NCBI RefSeq assembly: GCF_020907985.1
Contig: NZ_JAJJPA010000007.1
Coordinates: 124,001-188,000, forward strand
Reading direction: 5' to 3'
DNA: 64,000 nucleotides
Source of the DNA: Kitasatospora humi
GTDB taxonomy: Bacteria; Actinomycetota; Actinomycetes; Streptomycetales; Streptomycetaceae
Shown here: positions 1 to 8,126 of the stretch, one piece after another
How the letters are laid out: every line of letters begins with the position of its first letter
Position numbering within the stretch: the first letter of the stretch is position 1
The notes under the pieces: model-generated
What the model saw: only the letters and a program-made list of their open reading frames with translations
Database searches by the model: none
Told to the model about the DNA's origin: nothing
Made by a program: the position numbers and the translations under genes

Positions 1-2
1 GC

Positions 3-1736
3 GGACGCGGCCGTCGGACCGCGGGCAACGACGGTGCCGACGGCGCGGCGGCCGGTGGCCGGGCCCGCAGCCGCAAGGCCCCGCTGACCAAGGCGGCCAG
101 GCGCAAGCGGGCACTGAAGTACACCGCCTACGGTCTCGGCATCACCATGCTGGTCTCGGCCGGCGGCGGTTACCTCTACATCCAGGAGCTCAACTCCAAC
201 ATCAAGAAGGGCGACCTGAACAACGGCGGCGCCGCGCTGGCCCCGGACTCCAAGGCCGACGCACAGGGCCGCAAGCCGCTGAACATCCTGATGCTGGGCT
301 CCGACGGCCGCAACAACGCCCAGGACTGCCAGCTCGGTGGCGCCTGCGACGACAGCGCCCCGCACGCGGACGTGGAGATGCTGGTCCACCTCTCGGCGGA
401 CCGCAGCAACGCGTCGATCATGAGCATCCCGCGCGACACCCAGGTGAGCATCCCGGCCTGCAAGGACAAGAGCGGCAAGACGCCCATCCCCGCCCGCCAC
501 ACGATCATCACCGACAGCCTCAACATCGGCGACCCCGGTTGCGTGGTGAACACCTGGGAGATGCTCACCCACATCCACATCGACCACTACATGATGGTCG
601 ACTTCGCCGGTGTGGTGAGCATGGCCGACGCCATCGGCGGTGTGAACGTGTGCGTCAAGCAGAACGTCAAGGACGACCAGCAGCAGATCCAGAACGGCGT
701 CCTGCACGACATCGGCTCCCACCTGGTCCTCCCGGCCGGCACCCATGCCGTCAAGGGCGAGCAGGCCCTGGAGTGGCTGCGCACCCGGCACGCCTTCGGC
801 GACGGCACCGACATCGGCCGCGCCCAGGCCCAGCACCTCTACATCAACTCGATGATCCGCCAGTTCAAGTCGGCCGGCACGCTCGCCAATCCGCTCAAGC
901 TCAACGACCTGGCCCAGGCCGCGACCAAGGCGCTCACCGTGGACAACGGCCTCGGCAGCGTGAACGCGCTGGCCAACCTGGCGCTGGAGCTCAACAAGGT
1001 CCCCACCAACCGGATCACCACGGTCACCATGCCATGGACCTACGTCCATGACCCGAGGACCGGAAGCGACCTGGTGGAGACCACCGCGGACTCCCAGAAG
1101 CTGTTCCAGATGATCGTCAACGACGTGCCGCTCGACACGAACGCGCCGCCGTCGTCCAACAGCTCCCCGAGCCCGGCCGCGCCCTCCCAGGCCGCGCCGA
1201 GCAGCAGCGCCCCGGCCGCGCCCTCGGTGACGGTCGACAAGTCGACCATCCATGTCGACGTGCAGAACTCCAGCGGCGTCACCGGCCGTGCCAAGGCGGT
1301 CACCGACGCGCTGGTCCAGCAGGGCTTCACGCACGCCTCCGCCGACGGCACCAAGGTCGCCAACGCGCCCACCAAGCTGCTCTACCCGGCGAACAAGGCG
1401 GACTCGGCCAAGACCGTCGCCGCCGCGCTCGGCCTGCCGGACTCGGCGCTCGAGCAGGCCGGTGAGTCGGGCACCTCGGTGACCCTGCGGGTCGGCACGG
1501 ACTGGAGCAGCGGCGACACCTTCGGCGCGGCGGGCGGCTCCGGTGGCGGCGCCGGCGCCCCGCAGGCGCCGGTGCCGACCGCCATGCCCACCACCGCCCA
1601 GTCGCAGAACGCGGCCGACGACGCCAACCAGTGCATGGACGTCAACCCGGCCCCGTACTCCTCCTTCAAGGACGGCCAGACGAAGTACATCTACAGCTGG
1701 GTCGGCTCGACTCCCCCCAACGTCCCCCAGCCCTGA
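3..1736 (+). CDS. LytR-CpsA-Psr (LCP) family cell-wall glycopolymer ligase, 5' end outside window
   Basis: The frame is open to the window edge, so the first codons are missing; an internal ATG at 147 lies inside the membrane segment and is not the real start. The visible part begins with a basic, Gly/Ala-rich cytoplasmic tail, then a membrane segment around nucleotides 115-180. The extracellular LCP domain follows, with MLGSDGR, SIMSIPRDT, WLRTRHAF and GDGTDIGRAQAQ, whose arginines and aspartates bind the polyprenyl pyrophosphate head group in this family. After a Ser/Pro/Ala-rich linker (about 1140-1215) comes a LytR_C domain (VDVQNSSGVTGRA). LCP enzymes transfer secondary polymers such as teichoic acids or arabinogalactan onto peptidoglycan. 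A strong hairpin follows, so this is the last gene of its unit. The family call is safe; the polymer is unknown. Confidence 0.93.
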   Translation, partial: GRGRRTAGNDGADGAAAGGRARSRKAPLTKAARRKRALKYTAYGLGITMLVSAGGGYLYIQELNSNIKKGDLNNGGAALAPDSKADAQGRKPLNILMLGSDGRNNAQDCQLGGACDDSAPHADVEMLVHLSADRSNASIMSIPRDTQVSIPACKDKSGKTPIPARHTIITDSLNIGDPGCVVNTWEMLTHIHIDHYMMVDFAGVVSMADAIGGVNVCVKQNVKDDQQQIQNGVLHDIGSHLVLPAGTHAVKGEQALEWLRTRHAFGDGTDIGRAQAQHLYINSMIRQFKSAGTLANPLKLNDLAQAATKALTVDNGLGSVNALANLALELNKVPTNRITTVTMPWTYVHDPRTGSDLVETTADSQKLFQMIVNDVPLDTNAPPSSNSSPSPAAPSQAAPSSSAPAAPSVTVDKSTIHVDVQNSSGVTGRAKAVTDALVQQGFTHASADGTKVANAPTKLLYPANKADSAKTVAAALGLPDSALEQAGESGTSVTLRVGTDWSSGDTFGAAGGSGGGAGAPQAPVPTAMPTTAQSQNAADDANQCMDVNPAPYSSFKDGQTKYIYSWVGSTPPNVPQP

Positions 1737-1756
1737 CCCGCCATCAGCCGCACCCG

Positions 1757-1785
1757 CAGCCCCCGGCCCCACCAGCCGGGGGCTG
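1757..1785 (+). terminator. Hairpin terminator after the LCP gene
   Basis: CAGCCCCCGGC and GCCGGGGGCTG form a perfect 11-bp stem around a 7-nt loop, 20 bases after the LCP stop. There is no U-tract, which is usual for this GC range. Confidence 0.75.
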
Positions 1786-1878
1786 CCGGCCGTTCCCCCC
1801 GAGCCGCCCCGGACCTCCCCGGCCGTACCGCCCGTGCGGCCCCTGACCAGCCGGTACGGACGCCCACCTCTCGGCCGA

Positions 1879-1884
1879 TAGAAT
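1879..1884 (+). promoter_or_regulatory. Possible -10 element for metG
   Basis: TAGAAT matches the -10 consensus at five of six positions, about 90 bases before metG. No convincing -35 hexamer sits at the right spacing. Confidence 0.3.
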
Positions 1885-1972
1885 GGCTGCATCCTCGGCG
1901 ATGGCCGCCGACCGCCCCGCCCGGCCCGCGCACGAGCCGGGTGGCGCGACCTAGATGAAGGAGCTTCCCCGG

Positions 1973-3682
1973 ATGGCTCGACACCTGATCACCAGCGCGC
2001 TTCCCTACATCAACGGGATCAAGCACCTGGGGAACATGGTCGGGTCCATGCTCCCGGCGGACGTCTACTCCCGCTACCTGCGCCAGCGCGGCCACGAGGT
2101 GCTCTACATCTGCGCCACCGACGAGCACGGCACCCCGGCGGAGCTCGCCGCCAAGGCCGCCGGCCAGTCGGTCCAGGAGTTCTGCGCCGAGCAGCACGAC
2201 GCGCAGAAGGCGATCTACGACGGCTTCGCGCTCTCCTTCGACTACTTCGGCCGCTCCTCCTCGCAGCAGAACCGCGAGATCACCCAGGAGTTCGCCCGCG
2301 AGCTGAAGGCCAACGGCTTCATCGAGGAGCGCTCGATCCGCCAGGTCTACTCGATCGCCGACGGCCGGTTCCTGCCGGACCGCTACATCGAGGGCACCTG
2401 CCCGCACTGCGGCTACGACAAGGCCCGCGGCGACCAGTGCGAGAACTGCACCCGCCTGCTCGACCCGACCGACCTGATCAACCCGCGCTCGGCGGTCAGC
2501 GGCTCCACCGAGCTGGAGGTCCGCGAGACCACCCACCTCTTCCTGCTGCAGTCCAAGCTGGCCGGCGAGGTCGAGGCCTGGATCGACGAGCACGGCAAGG
2601 ACTGGCCGACGCTGGCCTCCTCGATCGCCCGCAAGTGGCTGACCGAGGGCCTCAACGACCGGGCGATCACCCGTGACCTGGACTGGGGCGTGCCGGTCCC
2701 GGCCGACGTCTGGCCCGAGCTGGCCGCCCAGGGCAAGGTCTTCTACGTCTGGTTCGACGCCCCGATCGAGTACATCGGCGCCACCAAGGAGTGGTCGGAC
2801 GCCGACCCGGCCAACCGGGACTGGAAGTCCTGGTGGTACGAGGCCACCGAGGTGCGCTACACCGAGTTCATGGCCAAGGACAACGTGCCGTTCCACACGG
2901 TGATGTTCCCGGCCACCCAGCTCGGCACCCGGGCGCCGTGGAAGAAGGTCGACTTCGTCAAGGCCTTCAACTGGCTGAACTACTACGGCGGCAAGTTCTC
3001 CACCAGCCAGCAGCGCGGCATCTTCACCGACGCCGCCTTGGAGCTGCTGCCTGCCGACTACTGGCGCTACTACCTGATGGCCAACGCGCCGGAGTCGGAC
3101 GACACCAGCTTCAGCTGGGAGATGTTCGCCGCCACGGTCAACAAGGACCTGGCCGACACCCTGGGCAACTTCGTCAACCGGGTGCTCTCGTTCTCGCTCA
3201 AGCGGTTCGGCGACACCGTGCCGGCCGGGGACGCCCCGGGCGAGGCCGAGCGGGCGCTGGGCGCCGAGGTCGCCGGCCTGCTCGCCGAGTACCAGGGCCA
3301 CCTGGACACCCTGCAGTTCCGCAAGGCCGCCCAGGCGCTGCGCGCGCTGTGGAGCGCCGGCAACGTGTACCTGGAGTCCAAGGCCCCCTGGCTGGAGATC
3401 AAGACCAACCCGGAGGGCGCCGCGCTGACCCTGCGCACGGCGATGCAGCTGATCCACCTCTACGGTGTGCTGTCGGCCCCGTTCATCCCGGCCACCGCCG
3501 CCGCGATGCGCGCGGTGTTCGCCACCGATGACGCTGCCGAGCCCACCTGGGTCGACCAGGAGCAGGCCGCCGCGCTGGACTTCGTGCCGGCCGGCACCGC
3601 GTTCACCGTCCCGCCGGTGCTCTTCGCCAAGATCACCGACGAGGACCTGGCGGCCTGGCGCGAGCGGTTCGGCGCCCAGTAG
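1973..3682 (+). CDS. metG: Methionine--tRNA ligase
   Basis: Class I aminoacyl-tRNA synthetase that charges tRNA-Met in the cytoplasm; 569 residues. The HIGH signature appears as HLGN near residue 18 after [10 protein letters not shown] zinc-knuckle pair CPHC...CENC lies near residues 143-160. The KMSKS loop is the actinobacterial variant KFSTSQ near residue 341, after NWLNYYGG. A class I anticodon-binding helical domain makes up the C-terminal third; there is no EMAP-type extension. The start is placed at the second in-frame ATG because AAGGAG lies 8-9 bases before it, whereas the ATG at 1955 overlaps that site. The gene stands alone behind a terminator and is followed after 10 bases by an epimerase-like gene. 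Confidence 0.97.
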   Translation: MARHLITSALPYINGIKHLGNMVGSMLPADVYSRYLRQRGHEVLYICATDEHGTPAELAAKAAGQSVQEFCAEQHDAQKAIYDGFALSFDYFGRSSSQQNREITQEFARELKANGFIEERSIRQVYSIADGRFLPDRYIEGTCPHCGYDKARGDQCENCTRLLDPTDLINPRSAVSGSTELEVRETTHLFLLQSKLAGEVEAWIDEHGKDWPTLASSIARKWLTEGLNDRAITRDLDWGVPVPADVWPELAAQGKVFYVWFDAPIEYIGATKEWSDADPANRDWKSWWYEATEVRYTEFMAKDNVPFHTVMFPATQLGTRAPWKKVDFVKAFNWLNYYGGKFSTSQQRGIFTDAALELLPADYWRYYLMANAPESDDTSFSWEMFAATVNKDLADTLGNFVNRVLSFSLKRFGDTVPAGDAPGEAERALGAEVAGLLAEYQGHLDTLQFRKAAQALRALWSAGNVYLESKAPWLEIKTNPEGAALTLRTAMQLIHLYGVLSAPFIPATAAAMRAVFATDDAAEPTWVDQEQAAALDFVPAGTAFTVPPVLFAKITDEDLAAWRERFGAQ

Positions 3683-3692
3683 CCTCACCCGC

Positions 3693-4682
3693 ATGCGGGT
3701 ACTGGTGATCGGCGGTACGGGGTTCCTCGGCCACCACGTGGTGGCCGAGTCGGCCTCCCGGGGCCATGCGGTGTCGGTGCTCTCCCGCACACCGTCGCCG
3801 CTCGGGAGCGGGCCGCGACCCGGCCGGCTGACCGGTGACGCCGGCCGGCTCACCGAGGACGAGTGGGCCGCCCTCCTGGACGGCCACCAGGGCGTGGTGT
3901 TCGCCGCGGGCGCCGACGACCGCAGCACCCCGCGCCGGCCGGCCGCCGCCCACTTCGACGCGCACAACGTGGCGCCGGTGCGGCGGCTGCTGGCCGCCGC
4001 CCGCCGGGTCGGGGTGGAGCGCGCGGTGCTGCACGGCTCCTACTTCACCGCGTTCCACCGCCGATGGCCCGAACTGCGGTTGGCCGACCGGCATCCGTAC
4101 ATCGCCAGCCGGGTGGCGCAGGCGGCGCGGGCCCGGGCGGCGGCCGGACCGGGACTGCCGGTGGCGGTGCTGGAGATCCCGTTCGTCTTCGGCGCCACGC
4201 CCGGCCGGCCCCCGCTGCTGGCCCCGCTGGTCCCCTGGCTGCGTTCCGGCGCCCCGCTGCCGGTCCCGCCCGGCGGCACCGCGGTCACCACCGTGGGCAC
4301 CGTGGCCCGCGCCACCGTCGACGCCTTGGAGAGCGGCTCCGGGGATGATCTTCCCATCGCCGACGGCAACCTGACGTGGCGTCAGCTGGTGCTGGAGCTG
4401 GCCGCCGCGGCCGGTCGGCCCACCGCTCCGGCGGTTCCGCGGCTGCCGCCCGCCGTGCTCGGCGCCGTCTTGCGGGCGGTCGGGATCACCCATCGACTGA
4501 CCGGCCGGGAGGGTGGCTTGGCGCCCGCGCGGCTCGCCGGGCTGCTCACCCGGGAGCTCTTCCTGGAGCCGACCGGCGACGGCGACCTGACCGCGGCACT
4601 GCGCGACACGGTCCGCGCGAGCCTGGCGGGCGCGAGCCTCAGGAGAGCACCCGGCGGCGGAAGTTCCGCAGTCCGAGGCTGA
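3693..4682 (+). CDS. NAD-dependent epimerase/dehydratase family protein
   Basis: A 329-residue protein starting with a Rossmann glycine motif, VLVIGGTGFLGHHV, as in atypical or extended short-chain reductases. It continues with alternating strands and helices typical of nucleoside-sugar epimerases. The usual YxxxK dyad is not clear (a Tyr-Ile-Ala-Ser-Arg sequence lies near the expected place), so catalysis is uncertain; some members of this group only bind nucleotide. It begins 10 bases after metG and may be read through from it. Its last 44 bases overlap the end of the convergent ABC permease gene, so the two transcripts are antisense at their 3' ends. Substrate unknown. Confidence 0.8.
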   Translation: MRVLVIGGTGFLGHHVVAESASRGHAVSVLSRTPSPLGSGPRPGRLTGDAGRLTEDEWAALLDGHQGVVFAAGADDRSTPRRPAAAHFDAHNVAPVRRLLAAARRVGVERAVLHGSYFTAFHRRWPELRLADRHPYIASRVAQAARARAAAGPGLPVAVLEIPFVFGATPGRPPLLAPLVPWLRSGAPLPVPPGGTAVTTVGTVARATVDALESGSGDDLPIADGNLTWRQLVLELAAAAGRPTAPAVPRLPPAVLGAVLRAVGITHRLTGREGGLAPARLAGLLTRELFLEPTGDGDLTAALRDTVRASLAGASLRRAPGGGSSAVRG

Positions 4683-5502
4683 GGAAGAGCACGCAGAAGG
4701 CGGTCAGCACCGGGTAGACGATGTACAGGTGCATGTGCTGGGTGTCGGTGAGCCCGGCCCGCATGCCTTCGGCGATGTAGATCAGCGGGTTGACCAGCAC
4801 CAGGATCTGCAGCCAGTGGAAGCCGCCGACCTCGACGGCGGAGAGCTTGGTCCACTGGTAGTAGGTGCCGCCCAGGAAGACCAGCGGCAGCACCACGAAG
4901 CCGAACATCAGCCCGATGTTGCGCGGTTCGAAACTGGTGCCGAGCACCAGCCCGAGCGAGGTCATCGCCAGGCAGGCCAGCGGGATCAGGGTGACCACCA
5001 CCCACCAGTGCACCGACAGCTCGGCGTGCACCCCGGGCGCGTGCACCACCGCGGCGATCGGGAAGACCAGCACCGCCGAGATCATGCCCTGGGCGGCCCC
5101 GGAGAGCACCCGGGAGACCGCCACCAGCCACAGCGGGCAGGGCGCCTGCACCCGGTCCTCGATCTCCCGGGTGTAGCCGAACTCCTGGGAGAGCTGGATC
5201 GCCACCGACTGGATGCCCTGGAACATGATGGTGATCGCGACCACCCCGGGCACCAGCACGGTCGCGAAGTTCGACTCCCCGGCCCGGCCGCCGCCGCTGC
5301 CCACGCCCTGCCCGATGGTCGGGAAGACGTACAGGAAGACGAAGACCAGCAGCAGCGGCTGCATCAGGGTCCGCCCGGCGAACTCGCCGAAGCTCTTGAA
5401 CAGCACCCGCAGGTCGCGCTGGATCAGCGCACTCAGCGCCGCACGGGAGGCGGCCGCCACCGACCGCGCCGGGGTCACCGTGATCATCGTGTCGACGGCC
5501 AT
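4639..5502 (-). CDS. ABC-2 type transporter permease (DrrB-like)
   Basis: A 287-residue membrane protein with about six hydrophobic segments, for example LLLVFVFLYVFPTI, VVVTLIPLACLAM and VVLPLVFLGGTYYQ, and the ABC-2 signature region FLGGTYYQWTKLSA. It forms an exporter with the ATPase encoded just upstream; its start ATG shares one base with the ATPase stop, so translation is coupled. DrrA/DrrB pairs export daunorubicin and other hydrophobic compounds, but many chromosomal homologues have no known substrate. The divergent neighbour is a P450-ferredoxin operon. That would fit export of a small molecule, though nothing in the sequence names one. Confidence 0.9.
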   Translation of the reverse strand: MAVDTMITVTPARSVAAASRAALSALIQRDLRVLFKSFGEFAGRTLMQPLLLVFVFLYVFPTIGQGVGSGGGRAGESNFATVLVPGVVAITIMFQGIQSVAIQLSQEFGYTREIEDRVQAPCPLWLVAVSRVLSGAAQGMISAVLVFPIAAVVHAPGVHAELSVHWWVVVTLIPLACLAMTSLGLVLGTSFEPRNIGLMFGFVVLPLVFLGGTYYQWTKLSAVEVGGFHWLQILVLVNPLIYIAEGMRAGLTDTQHMHLYIVYPVLTAFCVLFLSLGLRNFRRRVLS

Positions 5503-6458
5503 CAGTCCCGCAGTTCCTTTCCGGTCAGGCTGATGAAGACGGTCTCCAGGGTCGGCTCGGCCACCGAGAGGTCGGCCACCTGGAAGCCGCCGCCCTCGGC
5601 CGCGTTCAGCACCCGTGGCAGCAGCCGGACGCCGCTGCCCACCGTGACCTGGAGCTCCACCCCGCCGGGCAGCAGTCTGGTGCTGGTGACCCCGTCGAGC
5701 TCGCGGGCCAGCAGCCGGGCCAGCTCGGCGGGGTCCCCGGGTGCCTGCACGGTCACCACGGTGTCCGCGTCCACCGCCTGCTTGAGCGCGGTGGGGGTGT
5801 CCAGCGCCAGGATCCGGCCATGGTCGATGATCGCCACCCGGTCGCAGAGCTGGTCGGCCTCCTCCATGTTGTGGGTGGTCAGCAGGATGGTCTGGCCCTC
5901 GGCGATCAGGCCGGCGAGGATCTCCCAGAGGGCCAGCCGGCTCTGCGGGTCGAGGCCGGCCGTCGGCTCGTCCATGAAGAGCACCGCGGGGCGGTGGTAG
6001 ATCGCCCGGGCCACCATCAACCGCTGGGCCATCCCGCCGGAGAGCGCCCGGACCGAGGCGTCGGCCCAGCGGGCGAGGTGGAAGCGGTCCAGCAGGTCGT
6101 CGGCGGTCCGGCGGGCCGCACGGCGCGAGTAGCCGAACAGCAGCCCGTGGAAGAACAGGTTCTCCCGCACGGTCAGCGAGCGGTCCAGGGTGTTCTGCTG
6201 CGAGACCACCGCGATCACCTGCTTGACCAGGGTGGACCGGGCGACCACGTCGATGCCGCCGATCCAGGCCTGTCCGGCGGTCGGCACCACCCGGGTGGTG
6301 AGCATGCCCACCGTGGTGGTCTTGCCGGCACCGTTGGGGCCGAGCAGGCCGAACAGCTCGCCATGGCGCACCTGGAGGTCCAGGCCGTCCACGGCCGGGA
6401 CCTCGGACTTGGGATAGGTCTTGGTCAGTCCGGCCGTGCGAATCACCGCCTCGTCCAC
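5502..6458 (-). CDS. ABC transporter ATP-binding protein (DrrA-like)
   Basis: A 318-residue ATPase with a Walker A loop GPNGAGKTT, Q-loop region VSQQNT, ABC signature LSGGMAQR, Walker B LFMDEPTAGLDP and the switch histidine in LLTTHNMEEAD. A C-terminal DUF4162-like domain of about 90 residues is typical of DrrA. The GTG at 6456-6458 is chosen because AGGAGGT precedes it by 7 bases; upstream in-frame codons have no Shine-Dalgarno site and do not resemble the family. It powers the permease encoded directly downstream. The region 6459-6624 is shared with the divergent P450 gene and probably holds both promoters. Confidence 0.93.
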   Translation of the reverse strand: MDEAVIRTAGLTKTYPKSEVPAVDGLDLQVRHGELFGLLGPNGAGKTTTVGMLTTRVVPTAGQAWIGGIDVVARSTLVKQVIAVVSQQNTLDRSLTVRENLFFHGLLFGYSRRAARRTADDLLDRFHLARWADASVRALSGGMAQRLMVARAIYHRPAVLFMDEPTAGLDPQSRLALWEILAGLIAEGQTILLTTHNMEEADQLCDRVAIIDHGRILALDTPTALKQAVDADTVVTVQAPGDPAELARLLARELDGVTSTRLLPGGVELQVTVGSGVRLLPRVLNAAEGGGFQVADLSVAEPTLETVFISLTGKELRD

Positions 6459-6624
6459 CGCAGGCACCTCCTGACCCTTCCTCCACGATGCGCCCGCCCC
6501 GGGAACACCGGCAAACCGGAGCCCGGCGCGGTGCCACGCGCCCCTCAACTGGCTGATAACGCCCCCTGGTTGAGTAGTGACAAGCCGTCTACCGTCAGTA
6601 GCCAGGCCTACCCTCGGAGGAACC

Positions 6625-7833
6625 GTGTCCCTCGATCCAAGCGACGCCGCACCCACCGAAGCCCTCATCCCCCTGCACTGCCGCCAGGCGGCGCGGCCCG
6701 GCCCGCCCGAGCTGACCACCCTGCTCACCGGCACCCCGGTCTACCTGGTCCGCCGCCACGCCGACGTGCGCCAGGTGCTCACCGATCCGCGCCTGGGCCG
6801 GGCCCCGCTCTACGCCGCCGACGCACCCCCGCTCACCCCGTACCCCAACCTGCTGGACGACCCGGACGGGCTGCTCAACCTGGACGGCCAGGAGCACCAG
6901 CGGCTGCGCCGCACCGTGCAGCGCGCCTTCACCCCCCGCGCCATCGCCCGCTGGCGGCCCTGGGTCGCCTCGGTGGTGGAGGACCTGGTGAGCCGGCTGA
7001 GCGACGCCGCCCGGCCGGCCGACCTGATCACCGCCTTCGCCCGCCCGCTGCCGGTCGCCGTGATCAGCCGGCTGATGGGCCTGGACACCCTGGACCTCAA
7101 GCGGCTGGCCTACTGGAGCGACCACGCGCTCTCCACCTCCGCCCACACCCCGGAGCAGGTGCGGGAGGCGATCGTCGACTTCCTCGCCTTCGGCACCGCC
7201 CTGGTGGCCAAGCGCCGCGCCGAACCCGGCGACGACCTGGTCAGCTCGCTGGTGCTGGCCGCCGACGAGGACGGCGAGGTGACGGAGCAGCAGATCGTGC
7301 GCCTGGTCATCGGGCTGGTGGTGGCCGGCCACGAGACCACCATGACCTCGCTCGGCAACGCCCTGGTCTACCTGCTCACCGACGGCCGGGACGCCTGGGA
7401 GCGGCTGGCCGGCAGCGAGGAGGAGGCCGCCGCGGCAGCCGAGCAGCTGCTGCGCAGCGTGCCGCTCGGCGAGAACGAGGTGCTGCCCGGGCTGCTGCGC
7501 CGGGCCAAGGAGGACGTGGAGATCGGCGGCGTGCTGGTCCCGGCGGGCTCCGTGGTGGCCGCGGACCACTTCGCCGCCAACCACGACCCGGAGGTCTACC
7601 CGGCCGACTGGCAGGGCGGGCTGTTCGACCCGGTGGGCACGCCGCACCTGACGTTCGGCGCCGGCCCGCACCACTGCCTGGGCGCCTGGCTGGCCCGGAT
7701 GGAGCTGGAGCTGGCCCTGCACCGGCTGGCCCGCCGGCTGCCGGGGCTGCGGCTGACCGTGCCGGTCGCGGAGATCGAGTGGCGCCGGGGCCTGCTCACC
7801 CGCAGCCCGCAGACCCTGCCGGCCACGTGGTGA
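6625..7833 (+). CDS. Cytochrome P450 with altered ExxR motif
   Basis: A 402-residue soluble bacterial P450. The I-helix oxygen-activation motif is GHETT near residues 236-240, and the heme-ligand loop FGAGPHHCLG places the cysteine at about 351. In the K helix the usual E-x-x-R is replaced: the codons at 7441-7455 read Glu-Gln-Leu-Leu-Arg, putting Gln where the conserved Glu belongs (about 274-277). The GTG start is supported by GGAGGA 6-8 bases upstream. A ferredoxin gene overlaps the 3' end by GTGA, so a coupled redox partner is clear. A biosynthetic or oxidative role is likely; substrate unknown. The exporter genes are divergent. Confidence 0.95.
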   Translation: MSLDPSDAAPTEALIPLHCRQAARPGPPELTTLLTGTPVYLVRRHADVRQVLTDPRLGRAPLYAADAPPLTPYPNLLDDPDGLLNLDGQEHQRLRRTVQRAFTPRAIARWRPWVASVVEDLVSRLSDAARPADLITAFARPLPVAVISRLMGLDTLDLKRLAYWSDHALSTSAHTPEQVREAIVDFLAFGTALVAKRRAEPGDDLVSSLVLAADEDGEVTEQQIVRLVIGLVVAGHETTMTSLGNALVYLLTDGRDAWERLAGSEEEAAAAAEQLLRSVPLGENEVLPGLLRRAKEDVEIGGVLVPAGSVVAADHFAANHDPEVYPADWQGGLFDPVGTPHLTFGAGPHHCLGAWLARMELELALHRLARRLPGLRLTVPVAEIEWRRGLLTRSPQTLPATW

Positions 7834-8078
7834 GCGCCGGGTTCGCCGGGCCGGGGGAGCACGGCGGTCTGACGGTGTCCGTGGACCGGACGCGCTGCGC
7901 GGGCACCGGCCTCTGCGCGGCCAGCGCCCCCGACGACCTGGCCCTCAGCGACGGCCGGGCCCGCCCGCTGCGGGAGCGCACCGACGCGCTGGACGAGGTG
8001 GTGGAGGCCGCCGAGCTCTGCCCGATGGAGGCGATCACGGTGCGCCGGGTGGCGACCGGTGAGCAGTTGGCGCCGTGA
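7830..8078 (+). CDS. [3Fe-4S]-type ferredoxin, P450 redox partner
   Basis: An 82-residue small iron-sulfur protein with the pattern Cys-x5-Cys (CAGTGLC) followed by a distant Cys-Pro (ELCPMEAI), the three-cysteine arrangement of actinomycete [3Fe-4S] ferredoxins that deliver electrons to P450s. The GTG start overlaps the P450 stop as GTGA. An alternative GTG at 7875 would give a protein beginning just before SVDRTRC, closer to the usual family start, but the overlap argues for the upstream codon or for a coupled restart. It ends just before a strong bidirectional hairpin. Confidence 0.93.
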   Translation: MSAGFAGPGEHGGLTVSVDRTRCAGTGLCAASAPDDLALSDGRARPLRERTDALDEVVEAAELCPMEAITVRRVATGEQLAP

Positions 8079-8082
8079 CGGT

Positions 8083-8118
8083 CGGGTGGGAGCGGCCGGT
8101 CGAGGCCGCTCCCACCCG
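8083..8118. terminator. Bidirectional terminator between ferredoxin and S15 peptidase genes
   Basis: CGGGTGGGAGCGGCC pairs perfectly with GGCCGCTCCCACCCG (15 bp) around a 6-nt loop, placed between two convergent genes. Confidence 0.85.
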
Positions 8119-8126
8119 GCGGTCCG

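Noticed and set aside
1691..3967. Long minus-strand open frame opposite metG
   Set aside because: It is the antisense shadow of a well-supported gene, with a compositionally biased product and no ribosome binding site.
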